From Branchiostoma floridae (Eukaryota; Chordata; Leptocardii; Amphioxiformes; Branchiostomatidae): DNA of 64,000 nucleotides. Made by a program: the position numbers and the translations under genes. Numbering within the stretch: the stretch's first letter is position 1; every line of letters starts with the position of its first letter. The notes below the pieces were generated by a model, which saw nothing but the letters and a program-made list of their open reading frames with translations, was not told the origin of the DNA and did no database searches. Below are positions 11,155 through 22,867 of the stretch, in pieces. The DNA lies in assembly GCF_000003815.2 (NCBI RefSeq), contig NC_049986.1:23059301-23123300 (forward strand). The letters are read 5' to 3'.

Positions 11155-12387
11155 AAGGCCCCCTCTCACTTGACGTGCGGCACGCTTGCGGCATTGCTGC
11201 GTTCGTTCACTGCGGCACTGTTGTGTTAATTTCGCCGATTTTGTCTTGCACTCACACTGACGTGCGGCACTGTTGCGTTTCTAAACTAAATGAACATGTT
11301 ATTGACAATTGCAGCGTTGTCAATTTATGACAAATCACCGTAAAATGATGAGAATGCCCCAAAATGAGATTTATAATGAAAAGATTTCCCTTATGATAAT
11401 GAATTATATGGTACATATGCTACAAATAACCTTGAAAGACTTTTACAGTAAAGGAAATGACCCAAATGAACGGACACGAACTATATAGCAGATTTCACTC
11501 GATGTGTACGTTTTGCACCATGTAACGTTATGTGTAATTATGTATGTTTATATGTTTATTCACCAATTTTGCAAATTTCTAAAATGAAAATGTTTGATAT
11601 TTCATACTTTTTTTGTATGACGCTGAGTATTTTCATTGTCGGCGGATGGCTTGCCAGCCTATTGATGTATAAGTCTATCATATTTGTAAAAAGTGAGAAA
11701 AATATGGCCCATGGGTCTGAATGACTGCAATTTGTATTTTATCGGTGGCAGGCTACCAGCAATGATTAGCTTGTAACGTTATAACGCAAACGCAAACTCG
11801 TTATCATCCAACATAAATAATTTCTTTTTGAACGTTGTACGATAACCTTTATCTCTACATCCGTAGGTTAATCGATAAACCAGTTACTTATTTTTTGTTT
11901 TCAAGTATAAAATACTGACCTACTTCCAATTAAATAAATCAAAAGATGTAGTTTTAAGTTAACTCTGAATACGGATACAAGGTAAGTTTTGTGGAATTCG
12001 CAGTGTTTTTACTGGATCGAAAACCACTGTAAAATTATTAGAAATGCATCTAAAATAGTTTTTCGGTGATAAAAGGATGTTTACTTTTGATTCTTGGTGT
12101 AAAATAGGCAAAATATATCCTTGATACTGTTTGGGGCATGGTGGCGGCACTGTTGCGGCACCGTTGCGGCACTGTTGCGGCACTGTTGCGGCACTGTTGC
12201 GGCATCTTGCCACTTGCGTTATTTTTAAACTTTTTAAAAAACGTCGCGCTTGCTTGCGGCACTTCTAGGTTTGCTTGCGGCACCTCTAGGTTTGCTTGCG
12301 GCACCTCTAGGTTCCGTGGCGGTACATCTGCGTTTTCGAACGCAGCAATGCCGCAAGCGTGCCGCACGTCAAGTGAGAGGGGGCCTT
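11155..12387. mobile_element. Foldback element, 1.23 kb, family TGCGGCAC
   Basis: Both ends carry AAGGCCCCCTCTCACTTGAC continuing GTGCGGCACGCTTGCGGCAT, as inverted repeats of about 52 bp flanked by TA. Internal blocks repeat the core TGCGGCAC. At 12140-12215 a 12-bp unit GCGGCACTGTTG is repeated six times. At 12253-12312 a unit of about 24 bp with TTGCGGCACCTCTAGG is repeated three times. The centre is AT-rich without a transposase. ORFs across the minisatellites are artefacts. It lies between two MS4A-like genes. Confidence 0.75.
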
Positions 12388-15208
12388 TAACGGCGATACT
12401 GCTTGTCCATTCTGTTACAGATTTAAATCACTTGCATGCTATTCGTGGTTTTACGGATCCAACTACGTCAATAGCGTGTTAATTGTTACCAACAGCGAGA
12501 TGTGTCGGGCCTTATCCTCATCGCGATACATCATATACCTTTGACACATATAAGACCATACTGATTTGATTACATGGATGAAATGGTCTTCGCACCTCAA
12601 AAATTATAATAGAGTAACGCAACTGCCCATTAACCTTAGCTTTCCTCTTAAGAGTTTGACAACGCAGCTACGATAAAATGCCATGTTGTTGCCATTTAAC
12701 GGTCCTTAAAGTGCGAACAAACAAGGAGGTCTATTACGCGCTGTTGATGGAGACTTTATTAGGAGCCTTCAAACCAACGAATTAAAAAGAACATTGTAAG
12801 TTACGCACAATTGCCCCTCATCACTTACTGGTCTCTTCGTCCACATTACCGTCATTATGATCGCCTGATGAAAGGTGTTTACTTTTCATGAAAGGTGTTT
12901 ACTTTTCACGGTAAATATTGTCTGCTTTGAAGGCATTGAAGACATTGGACCTCACCTTTTCAAAAGTCAGTAAAACCATCCCACATAATATCATATCATA
13001 ATCTTCCGATAAAAAAAGCAGTATATTTCCTATGAGCTCCGTTTCTAGAGCTAGTGTCCAGATGATATGTATCAACGTTATATTTCCTACAAACAAGTTC
13101 ATTTCATTAAAGGTGGACTCTCACTGCACTTGGGGCACCGGTGCGGCACTGCGGGGTTGGTACACTGCGGCACTATTTCGTTATTTTCGCGATTTTTGAT
13201 AATTCAGATATTGCGTGATACGTCAATGTATGACTTAAAAGGGCAACAAAATACACAAAATGGAAGAAAATTCGTTCTTTATCTCTGAAATTCGTTGAGT
13301 CATCTACGAGCCCGCAGTGCCGCACGGTGCCCCAAGTGCAGTGAGAGTCCACCTTAAGGTGTCTGTGTGTCTTCTAGTTGTCCTTCCTGCATACGTTATG
13401 AAAAATGTACTGCAGAATCCAAGAAAGCTACATTTTTATCTCTTTAGCTTTTAACTCTTATGTAGAGGCAAAAACATGGTCATAATGATATCCGCCTCAA
13501 TTCGCAACATTCCCTTGTTGGTCACAAATTGCCCGTAAGTCCTTGTAAGATAGTATGGTGAAGAGAAAGAACCTCGGCTATTAAATTTGTTGTGTCGGTA
13601 AAACAACAGATAACTGATAGAAACGCAATTTACCTGTCGCTGTTTCTCCAGTGATCCCATTAGAGCGGGAGAACTATCCTGGTAGAACTCGATAGTCCTT
13701 TGACAACCATTTTAGTGCGCATGCCATTGGGCGTGGCCCATCGTCACGTGTTACGAAAGAACACATGATGCTGAGACCATAATTAGGTGCAGTGTCACGG
13801 CGTGTTAGGCTACATTAGTTAATTTTTTGGTTCACGGATTTATTAGCATTATGATGAATATGAATATCAACATTGGAACAGAATCTAAGGGGAAAACATC
13901 GTCAAAAACAATACCCTGTCGCCGGCGGTTACCCTCCGGCCAGCAACAACGTATGACCCGAGTGATTGACAGCTGCTGTCATGATGAGAGTCGGCAGGTG
14001 GCGGTGCTGCACAAGGTAAGCTGTATCAAATCCTAGAACCGTAACTACAGTTCTTATGAAAATTAGTTGTTAGCATCAAGTAATATGTTTGTAATGTTGT
14101 CAATCAGAATACAAAACAACCAAAGAAACCTGAAACGCTCTTTATTGCGTTGCATAATTGTTCACACACTCGCGAGAACCGTTGATAAGATTACCTATCA
14201 CTTTGATTACTGGACTTTTAATTAATGTGATAGATATCAAACAAAAGAAGAAGTTATGGGTCATAATAATTTATACTCATGTAAGATATTCATGTATCCA
14301 ATAATATTCTCAACAATGAACTTCCATTTGATCGTAGCTATGACAGCATATCATATTTGTAGATTTAATATATACCACTTACTGTATCACTTACAACCCC
14401 AATACACTTGTTAAGCACAGCACGTTTTACAAAACAATGTGACTTTAAAAAATCATATCTTGTACATGACGTCACATAAATCAACAGATAGAATTCGTCA
14501 AAATTGATGAAAGCACTAAATTCAAGTTTACTCTTCTTTTTAAAAAAAGGTAGTTGAAACAGAAGCAGACAGCCAAAGCAACGTGCTACGTCTAACGTCT
14601 TTTCAAAATCAGTTGGCAAACATAAACCCGTAGAAAAACACAGATTTCAAATTACTTGTACCTAAAAACGCTTCTAAAAGCGGCTAGCATCGCGTATCGG
14701 TAAAACTTTATCTGAAAGGCTCTTGCATGCACATTAGATTCACCTAAGCAAAGAAGTAGTACCAAAAACGCCATCCAAAAGCAGATAGCTTCCAAAAAAT
14801 GCGAATGCATGTGAGACTTAGGTCAGATTCTCTAAAGGAATGGGACTCTGAAATCTAAAATTTAGTTAGAAAAGACGTTGGACGCTAGCTCGTTGCTTTG
14901 GCTATCTGTGACAAAAACAAAGATCTAAATTCCCAGTGCCCAGAAGTGATTTTCAAATGTGAGTAGCATCGTATAAAGCCTTTACTAAAATCATTAGCAT
15001 GCATTTAACTGCAGGTAAATACACAAAAAAAAAAAACTAGAAGCCAATGTGTGAATAAACAAAATGCTTTTCAAAAGCAGATAGCATTAAAAAAATGCTT
15101 TTAAGAGTACTATCAGATTCTCGCAAGCAAGTATGTAGTGTGTAAAACGCTTTCAACAGCGTATCCTCCAAAGCAGGCTCTCTGGGGCCTTTTTTCGTCA
15201 TCTTTTGC
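12388..15208. other. Intergenic, no gene recognised apart from the listed repeats
   Basis: Apart from the short foldback element at 13111-13354 and the repeated 24-mer near 13991, this stretch is AT-rich with no exon signature on either strand. Several CTTTTxAAAAGC-type fragments at 14.6-15.1 kb look like degenerate repeats. Confidence 0.5.
13111..13354. mobile_element. Short foldback MITE, 244 bp, related to the TGCGGCAC family
   Basis: The ends AGGTGGACTCTCACTGCACT (left) and its complement (right) continue into TTGGGGCACCG(G)TGCGGCACTGC. TAA flanks both sides (13108-13110 and 13355-13357). It resembles the 11155-12387 element in layout (pyrimidine-rich CTCTCACT near the tip, TGCGGCAC inside) but differs in tip sequence. 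Confidence 0.75.
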
Positions 15209-15319
15209 TCCGTGGCATAAGACAGTGACATAAGCTGGGGAAGGAGTTTAGCCGGCAGAGGAGTAAAATTTGCCGGCTAAACTCCTTCCTCAGCTTATGT
15301 TACTGTCTTATGCCACGGA
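15209..15319. repeat. Near-perfect 111-bp palindrome
   Basis: Arms of 49 bp beginning TCCGTGGCATAAGACAGT pair with two mismatches around a loop of about 13 bases. No similar copy is seen in the window. It lies 170 bp downstream of the stop of the MS4A-like gene at 15488, possibly within its 3' UTR. Confidence 0.85.
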
Positions 15320-15487
15320 GGAATCTGCTTGGAGATTATGTACTGTATAATACACTTTTGCTGGCCATTTCGTTTTGTACTGGGTCGCTTTAACATTGGC
15401 CCCGTTGTATTATAAGCGAATAAAAGACGAAAAAAGGACCTCATTGAGCCTGCTGTGGAAACTACGAACAGCGGGCCTCTGAAAGAC

Positions 15488-18400
15488 CTACTCCTCCACG
15501 GCGCTGGCCTTAGCGTACAGCATGCCGAGTTCGGCGGCGGGGAGTGTCACCATCTGCCCGTCCCCTCCGGTGGCACCGCCCGATGGTCCGGAGGTACTGG
15601 CCCCGCCCGTGTTCCAGTTGGTCCCGGGCCTTAAGTGTCGAAAGAAAAATAATCAGGTCTGAATGTAATACAGTAGAAGCCAGTTAATTGCACAACGGAT
15701 TAACGCACACATCTGTTAACTGCACGGAATCCCAAAATCGCAAACCGGTGTGGTCCACCTAGATAGCTTCGCATTATTGCACCATCCGGATACTTGCACG
15801 AAATTTACTGGCAAATAGGCCGTGTTATTAAGCGCCTCTACTGTACCCACTTTCCACTAGGACGGCGCTCTCGCCACGCTCTCTCTGCGACATAAAATTT
15901 GGTAGATCTCTCAACGAATTGTATAGAAAAGAAACGATTTTTTTACACTTTATGTGTTTTGTTCTCTCATTCATACATTTAAGTACTGTATGATTTACCC
16001 AGTATGAAATCAAAAGTTACACATGTCCTATTCAGGTCGCACTGAGCGACTAGCGAACTAGCGAAGTCTAGTGGAAAGGGGGGTTCGGTTCATCTGTGAC
16101 GGTAATCAACATTAATACTATGTTGCAATTTTAAACTTTGCATTCGTTCAAATAAAGCGCTTACCAACAAGCTTTTGGTCAGATCCTTTATTTTCCCATG
16201 TCTATTTGTACCGGTCACTTGTATTGTAATTAAACCATGCGTAGTCTGCCAATAATCTCAAAAAATTGAGGCTAGGCAGTAGGAAAGAAGATCCTTCTTT
16301 AAGTTAAACCGAGACGGGGGCCGATAACGACTTCCAAGCACCTTTGAACCTTTACTGACTTCACACTTCCTTTCTGGATGTGACATAGGGTTTGGGTCAT
16401 TTCAACTTGATAAGAATCAGAGGATTGATCGAAAGCTTGTTGCTAAGCGCTTTTGGTAACTTTATGCCAGTCTTACCTTTCGCTAAGTCCAAGCGAGGGC
16501 CTGGCCACGGGTGCAGGAGCGACTTGCTGCTGCACGGGGGCGGAGAAAGCCATCATCGGCATAGGGACGACCTGTGGGAAAGGAGGAGGAATCGCTGCTT
16601 TTTAAATTTATTGCGATTTGAGCAGTGCCAAATGCATGTTAGAAAAGATGTAAATTCTTTTTACTTAATGCACTTAATACCAACGCAGACATCAGCATTA
16701 TGATAGAGTAAGATGTGTTAAGATTTATTCTTTCTTGCTATATGAATATGGCTTACGTGTTCAAGACAAAAATGAAGTTAAGAACTACAAGTTAAGAACA
16801 ATTAATGGTTACAAGTCAATTAGATGGAAACTTCTTTCGTAAATCGAATCGTGAGCGCAGTGCCTCTAGTCGTCAGGCCCCCATTCAACTGGAGGGTGAT
16901 CGCTAAAGGCCCCCTCTCACTTGACGTGCGGCACGCTTGCGGCATTGCTGCGTTCGGAAGATGCTCAACGAATTTCAGAGATAAAGAACGAATTTTCTTA
17001 CTTGTTGTGTATTTTGTGGTCTTCTATGTCACACTTTTACGTACTGCGCAATATCTGAATTATAACAAATCGGAGAAAATAACAAAACAGTACCGCAGTG
17101 AACGAACGCAGCAATGCCGCAAGCGTGCCGCACGTCAAGTGTAGAGATCACGCTTTGNNNNNNNNNNNNNNNNNNNNNNNNNNNNNNNNNNNNNNNNNNN
17201 NNNNNNNNNNNNNNNNNNNNNNNNNNNNNNNNNNNNNNNNNNNNNNNNNNNNNNNNNGCAGATGTGAAGTATGAATTGAAATTGAAAAAGTCATCGAACA
17301 ATCAGGAGAATCTGTGGTCGCTCAGTAGTGCCAGTGAGGTCACAGTCTCCAATGAGAAGGTCGCGTGACTTACTGAAATCTACAAAAAAGCCTCATACCT
17401 GGTTGATGGCAGGTTGGTCGTACGGACCGCCACAGCAGCACACCGAGGCCGTTGCTACGGAGAAGATGAACTCCAATACTCCAACGACGGCCAGGGCGAT
17501 CTCCATATAGAAAATGTTCATACCGGCATATGTGACGTAGGATGGATAATTGCTGTAGTACGAGTCGTAGTACAAGTAACTTGTGCTCTGCAATAGAAGG
17601 GTCATTGTTATATATCCATACACTATGAACAATTTCACAGAAAAAAAGGAGATGTCAAACCTCATTGTTTTTTAAAAACTTTGAAAAATGGGAATATGAA
17701 ATCAAATTTTGTCTTCTGCTAAGTTCTGGGATGAAAAAGTCTTATATACTCGTATAACATATTGATGACTGATTTGTTTTCCATTACCTTCGATTATTCA
17801 ATACACCAATTTTTAAAATCCTGACTCTTATAGGCCTGCTTCACACACGAGTTTTTGAGTCGACTTGGAGCCTCTGAGTTGACTAGACTGGGCACCATCT
17901 AGATAATAAGTAGTTCGCTCCGACTTTTATCATGCACTATATACAGTCGCTTCTTTGCTATTCCGTCTGGGAACTTTGACATCTCAAAAGCTTGGAATTG
18001 TCCAGATTTTGGACGAGGGCGCTGATTGGTCATTACACTTGAGTGAATCAAGGAATGGGATCAAGCGCTCCGAGGGCTTTCGGGTGTTCGAGCTCGAACA
18101 GGCGTTCCAACACCCGAAAATCCCACCGTCCGCTTGTGAAAGGGATGTTGTAATCGAACGAGCCCTTCCTTAATTCAGTAATTAACTGACGTCACCACCA
18201 AAAGATTTGAATATACAGTTCTATAGACGGGTAGCAGAAGCGAACATAGGAGCAACGTTCAGTCGCCACTACTCCAAAGGTACTAAGGCGATGAGTCGAC
18301 TAAAACGCGAGTGAAGCGAACAATAATCACATCAAGCCAGAAGCTCATCGTTGAGACGGCAGTCAGACCCGGCGCGAAGATGAAGGTGTTGAGCAGAGAC

Positions 18401-21400
18401 ATGGTTTGGGCGGCGCCGATCTGAAATAGAGAAGCGAGTATTTTTTTAGCTTTTCATTTTGTTGTTTGCATGTCTCTATGGAAGAGCGGTTAAGCAACCC
18501 CGCTGCTTGGCCATGCCATCAGGATCCAATTCCATGGATCCTGAGTTGAATCGCAGGGTCGGCTCAGCTCGAACATGTTGTAAGGGATTGCATTCGTCTT
18601 TCGGAAGGGACGTATAACAGGGAGGAGGCGGCTCGAGCACGTTAACAGCTGAGGGCACAAGAAAACAGCTAAGGGAAGACAACATCTCGGAAAAAGACGG
18701 ATCAGGGCACCCCTTACTTCTTGAATATCGAATGTGTAAACAGACCTTTTTATGACATGTGTAATGGACCCTTCCAGCCGAACACCATAAGCCCCGCCCC
18801 CTGTTCGATCTCGGGTTCTATTTCAAAACCTCGGTCAAAAACGGCGCGAGTTGCAAAAACATGGCCGCCGCCCGTCTACAAGCTGAGGATACCGACTGAC
18901 TTCGGTTTAGCTTTTTGGGCCCTGAAGTCCTCTCAGAACGGGCGAAAGAAAAATGCTATGCATTATTTGTGGAAGGTTACATCCACTGGGTACAGTCGTT
19001 TCAGGAGGGGGCGTATATAGTTGCGGTCAGGGCGATATAATTTCAGTCAAAGCGGAAGCTGGAGGCGCTCCATAATATTACCTTGTTGGTGGGCAAGATT
19101 GCCCGGTTTCTGACATGCGGTCGATGCAGGTGTAAAGCTTGGTACGTATATATGTGACAGGTTGTCTACCGCGTTTGTTGAATGCATGGCATGTGCATAC
19201 ATGCTCAGGAGAAAATCCAAATTAAGAAGAAAGCAGGTCGGCCACTTACGGAGAGGGAGCTTGTACCACATGCCAAATATACGACCCTACTACAAAGACC
19301 GCTAGTGCAGAGTCCCGTCTCTTCTACGTGCACTGCTTTACATGTACATCCTACCCAGGAACAATTTAATGCTATGTAGCGCCTACCCTTCCCAAAAACA
19401 ACTATACTCGGCCGGTGTAGTCTTCAACAAAAAAGGCATAACATTTTGGCCATTTCTGTCTCACTAGGGTTGTTTTTGACCGAGTATTCGAAATAGAATA
19501 GGGGGTTCTATTTGTTCGATATGGCGTTCGGCTGGAAGGGTCCATTGTTCTAGAACAAAAGATGAAGTCATAGGTCATATGTCACTTAAGGTCAGGGAAA
19601 CCTGCCCCTAGGATCTAAGGTGCAATATGTACCAGGGCAGAATTCACTGGAAAGGTATATAAGTGCAAACATCACTGTACTTGTGTCATTTAGCCTCTAG
19701 CCACTGAAGAAGCTGTACATAGCGAAACTAGTTTGGCCGACATTCAAAACTTGAACTATGCGGCTCCAGATGTCTTTCTGAGGGACGACTGCAGTGTGCA
19801 AGATACTACTCTACTATAAACCGCATTACTAAGATTGCAAGCAAAAGCCACCCAACACCCACCTTACATCCAGCAGTTCGTCCCTCCCTGATAGAAGCTG
19901 CCAGACTGCCTGCTATCAGGAACTGTGGAACATGAAAGAACATTATCATATAGCCAGATGGAGTTGGCCAATCAGAGGCCCCCATTTCCCATGGGTTATC
20001 AGGCAGTAACCTCAAAAGTGGTCGGTTATTCTAATAACCGACCACTTTTTGGACCGCACCATTATACAGGGGACAGTCATGAATTTTTTTGTACTGTTGT
20101 TTGTGTGTAAACCATGCATAACTGTCAAAAATATTATGATTGATTGGTTATGTTAATTAGGGCTCCACATGGGGAATATAGGGATACTTGAAAAGGAATT
20201 ATGCTGATTTTACACATTTTCATTATGGCTTTCTAACGTGATTAAGCCGGTACCTTCCTAAATCACTTCATTTATACGTACTTTGTCGTGCCCAAGTGAA
20301 AAGGCTCTGCATGGGGGGTACCAGGACTCCACTTAATACATGTAGTTTGTATTGCAAATAAGCCACATGTTGATGCTGATATGCTATCTCACAAACAGAT
20401 GATTAGTTAAAATTATTAGTTAAATGATGATGATGACATACTTTAATGTTTGTATTATATATAGACACTATTGTACAATATATATATTGCAAATGTATTT
20501 TTATGTAATGTATTAAAGTGTTTATTTTGTTATAAAGGAATTTGTGTGAAATAACTGTCAGTTGGATAGGCTATATGATAATAACGTTAATGCCCCGCCT
20601 TATCCTCGGTGTATATGGTGAGATNNNNNNNNNNNNNNNNNNNNNNNNNNNNNNNNNNNNNNNNNNNNNNNNNNNNNNNNNNNNNNNNNNNNNNNNNNNN
20701 NNNNNNNNNNNNNNNNNNNNNNNNGACTGGGTTTCCGACTGGAACATAAAATCCCTGGTCAGGTGCGATAACCACCTCATAAACCACCTCGTTCGCTACG
20801 CTCACTCGGTGGTTTATTCGGTGGTTATCGCACCTGACCAGGGATTATCTCACCATATACACCTCGGGGCGGGGCATTAACCCTTTATTATTAGATTCTT
20901 AAAGATTACATGTAGGGTAATAATCAACAGTGGTGGTGATAGCATGTGATGGGTAAGCGCTATTTTGGATCAAAATTTGACTTTGGACAGATTTATAAAA
21001 ATAGATTTATGATAGAGAAAGATGCAACTAATGTGGTAAATCTCCTGGGTCTCTTCTTTATGCTCCAAAAAGCAGCTTGTCATATGTCCAACACGTGCAT
21101 GCGAATGCGTCTACTTTGAAATCTACTGCCTTCATAATATTTTACATGAGTTATTAAAGATTGCCATGTAACTTATGTTTATGTTCAAATTATGTATAGT
21201 GAATGCTGCTCAGCATCTCACTTCATTGTGTTGAAAATGTACTTTTGGCAGTTGCGCCATGCTTTCAGCTGTTAACTAACATTTACATTATCTTAGCTCA
21301 TACAATTTGAATTCCTTACAAACAAGCCAGTCCAGATGCCGGTACCCAGCATGTACAATCCGAAATAGCGACCGTGGTATCCAAGGGTTGAAAGACCCAT

Positions 21401-21496
21401 GACCAAGTCACCGCTCCCCAGCCCCATGGCAGCGAGTCCCAGGAAGATCTGCATCCCGCCCAGACCTCGGGCGGAGCCGTACGGGAACCCGGCCAT
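15488..21496 (-). CDS. MS4A/CD20-like four-span membrane protein, complete six-exon gene
   Basis: Exons are 21320-21496, 19863-19922, 18331-18420, 17399-17587, 16477-16571 and 15488-15629, in phases 0,0,0,0,2, giving about 250 residues. The N-terminus MAGFPYGSARGLGGMQIFLG is nearly identical to the neighbour at 9999. TM1 is in exon 1 and TM2 spans exons 1-2 (GTGIWTGLF + FLIAGSLAAS). TM3 is exon 3 (AAQTMSLLNTFIFAPGLTAV) and TM4 is exon 4 (IALAVVGVLEFIFSVATA), then SVCCCGGPYDQPAINQ. The loop before TM4 is Tyr-rich (YLYYDSYYSNYPSY), unlike the neighbour. The tail has a Gln/Pro-rich exon and ends LPAAELGMLYAKASAVEE. The exon 3 donor (GAT|GTGATT) is weak. CD20-like family (PF04103); function unknown. 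Introns hold both assembly gaps and several MITEs. Confidence 0.85.
15671..15843. mobile_element. pogo/Tigger-like MITE, 173 bp (copy 1)
   Basis: Termini CAGTAGAAGCC and ...CTACTG are flanked by TA (15669-15670 and 15844-15845). Internal text ATTGCACAACGGATTAACGC is typical of pogo/Tigger-derived MITEs. A second 173-bp copy is at 22695-22867. Confidence 0.75.
15846..16083. mobile_element. MITE with TTTCCACTAG termini, about 238 bp
   Basis: CCCACTTTCCACTAG at the left is mirrored by CTAGTGGAAAGGGGG at the right. It abuts the Tigger-like MITE directly, so two insertions lie back to back just upstream of the last MS4A-like exon. Superfamily not resolved. Confidence 0.6.
16180..16291 (+). mobile_element. 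3' end of the LINE found at 39538-40987
   Basis: TTATTTTCCCATGTCTATTT and AATAATCTCAAAAAATTGAG with GCTAGGCAG match, on the opposite strand, the 3' untranslated end of the LINE copy in the laminin intron. Both finish in a GAAGAAG-type tail. Only the extreme 3' end is present, a normal outcome of truncated retrotransposition. Confidence 0.75.
16906..17142. mobile_element. Foldback MITE, TGCGGCAC family, next to an assembly gap
   Basis: The left end is identical to the 11155 element over more than 45 bp. The right inverted copy ends at CGCACGTCAAGTG and lacks the GAGAGGGGGCCTT tip. An N gap starts 15 bases later, so the true end may be lost in assembly. Confidence 0.7.
17158..17257. other. Assembly gap (100 N)
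   Basis: One hundred N between exons 4 and 5 of the MS4A-like gene. The fixed size suggests a placeholder of unknown length. It follows a palindromic repeat. Confidence 0.95.
18763..19545. mobile_element. Inverted-repeat transposon, about 783 bp, complete copy
   Basis: AATGGACCCTTCCAGCCGAA at the left is mirrored by TTCGGCTGGAAGGGTCCATT at the right. Pairing extends inwards through CGGTCAAAAAC/GTTTTTGACCG. The right half is repeated at 1-329. No transposase ORF and no clear target duplication. In intron 2 of the MS4A-like gene. Confidence 0.75.
20014..20049. repeat. Perfect 17-bp-arm palindrome with 2-base loop
   Basis: AAAAGTGGTCGGTTATT, CT, AATAACCGACCACTTTT. In intron 1 of the MS4A-like gene. 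It may be the core of a tiny MITE. Confidence 0.85.
20586..20881. mobile_element. Palindromic element interrupted by an assembly gap
   Basis: GTTAATGCCCCGCC at the left is mirrored by GGCGGGGCATTAAC at the right, with a further matching block GGTGTATATGGTGAGAT/ATCTCACCATATACACC. Between 20745 and 20846 a second nested palindrome (ATCCCTGGTCAGGTGCGATA and its complement) encloses AACCACC repeats. The 100-N gap at 20625-20724 lies inside, so its length is unknown. Confidence 0.7.
20625..20724. other. Assembly gap (100 N)
   Basis: Placeholder gap inside a palindromic element; apparent ORFs crossing it are meaningless. Confidence 0.95.
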
Positions 21497-21704
21497 TGTC
21501 CGCTAGTTCTGCTAGTAACGGGAAAAAGTTGATTTTTTTCGTGCATGGACGTGAACCGTATATTCATTATACTAGTACTCGATGAATACGTTGCTACTTT
21601 GTTCAGTCAATTAGCTAACGAACATACATTTGCAAGTAGCTTATCTTCATGGACATAACATGTACATTCAAGGCTAACAGGTTTTTTTTAAACTCCTGTA
21701 ATTC

Positions 21705-22215
21705 TTAAAGGACTTATTATAGGACCACCAAATTTTCAGAGAATGATATAGGCATGAAATACATTTTTTGCAACGAATAATAGCAATTCATTAAAACGTC
21801 TTTTGTTGAAAAAATATCAGTTAGTTTTAAATTCTAAGGGATAATGTTGTAATTTTTGATCTGGTCATATACACCGCCCGCTAAGATTTTGACCAATGAC
21901 GTCATGAAATTAGCATAAACTATGCATACCTAATTATCACAGATATTCTAGATAACATACGAATTTATTCATGTAAGAAATAGCAGTAATATAGCAAAAT
22001 AACGAGAAAAATTCATTGTTAAAACCGATGTCAGCGAAGTCAACAAACGGTTGCTACGAAAAAAAAAACGGAAAAGACAAAGTGGAATATTTTTCATGCA
22101 TGAACTTTGTGAAATTGTTGCCAACTAGATTTTAGGAAAGCTTACCAACTTTGGTGGCTATAGCGTAAGCTGTTCTGGCGTTCAAAAGTTGACCCCCCCG
22201 GTCTGAATAAGGGTT
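21705..22215. repeat. Degenerate relative of the piggyBac-like MITE at 4991
   Basis: The right end (GTTGACCCCCCCGGTCTGAATAAGGG with GGCGTTCAAAAG before it) is a diverged reverse complement of the 4991 end. Inner text on glutted A/T with GTTGCCAACTAGATTTTAGG also corresponds. The left end is blurred. Confidence 0.45.
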
Positions 22216-22694
22216 TTTGAAATAACAGAGGTCCTTTGAAGTCCCCGTGGGGCAATTTTAAAAGTGATTTGTAAACACCATACCCGTAGTTGTGTTTTTT
22301 GTACTTTCAAATCTGTTAAATCAATCCTTTACCAGTCTGACACAATGTCAACTTTCAGACTTTGTGACGACTGACGAAAGAAATATTTACTGAAAGAGTT
22401 TATGTCGAGTGCTACAGAATTGATAAGGTATACCTTATATACACAAATGTATAGAATGACAAAAACAAGATACTGAATTGACCGTATATCTTATATCCTA
22501 TTAAGAATACAAACCTGTTCTAGCCTATCAGTATAGAGTTCGCACGTTCGCTCAATAGAAGTCACCACAGATTACACAGTTACAAGTGCAATGTTTTCCA
22601 AAAAGTACATCCTTGATGTCAGAAAAATCATTTAAGTGCAGTGATGGGAAATTTAAATGATATTACTGACGGAAAAAATGTCACGTTCCAAATA

Positions 22695-22867
22695 CAGTAG
22701 AAGTCAGTTAATTTCACAACGGATTAACGCACACTTCTGTTAACTGCACGGAATCCCAAAATCGAAACAGGTGCTGTCCACCTAGATAGCTTCGCATTAT
22801 TGCACCATCCGGATAGTTGCACGAAATTTACTGGCAAATAGGCCGTGCAATTAAGCGGCTTCTACTG
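22695..22867. mobile_element. pogo/Tigger-like MITE, 173 bp (copy 2)
   Basis: Same length and about 90 percent identical by eye to 15671-15843. CAGTAGAAG and CTTCTACTG termini; TA on the left, TT on the right. Confidence 0.75.

Noticed and set aside
12050-12482. Cys/Ala/Gly-rich overlapping frames on both strands
   Set aside because: They follow the 12- and 24-bp minisatellites of a foldback element.
17029-17368. Frames crossing the N gap
   Set aside because: The sequence is unknown there and the flanks are terminal repeats.
20542-20880. Frames crossing the second N gap
   Set aside because: Palindromic element plus placeholder Ns, no family resemblance.
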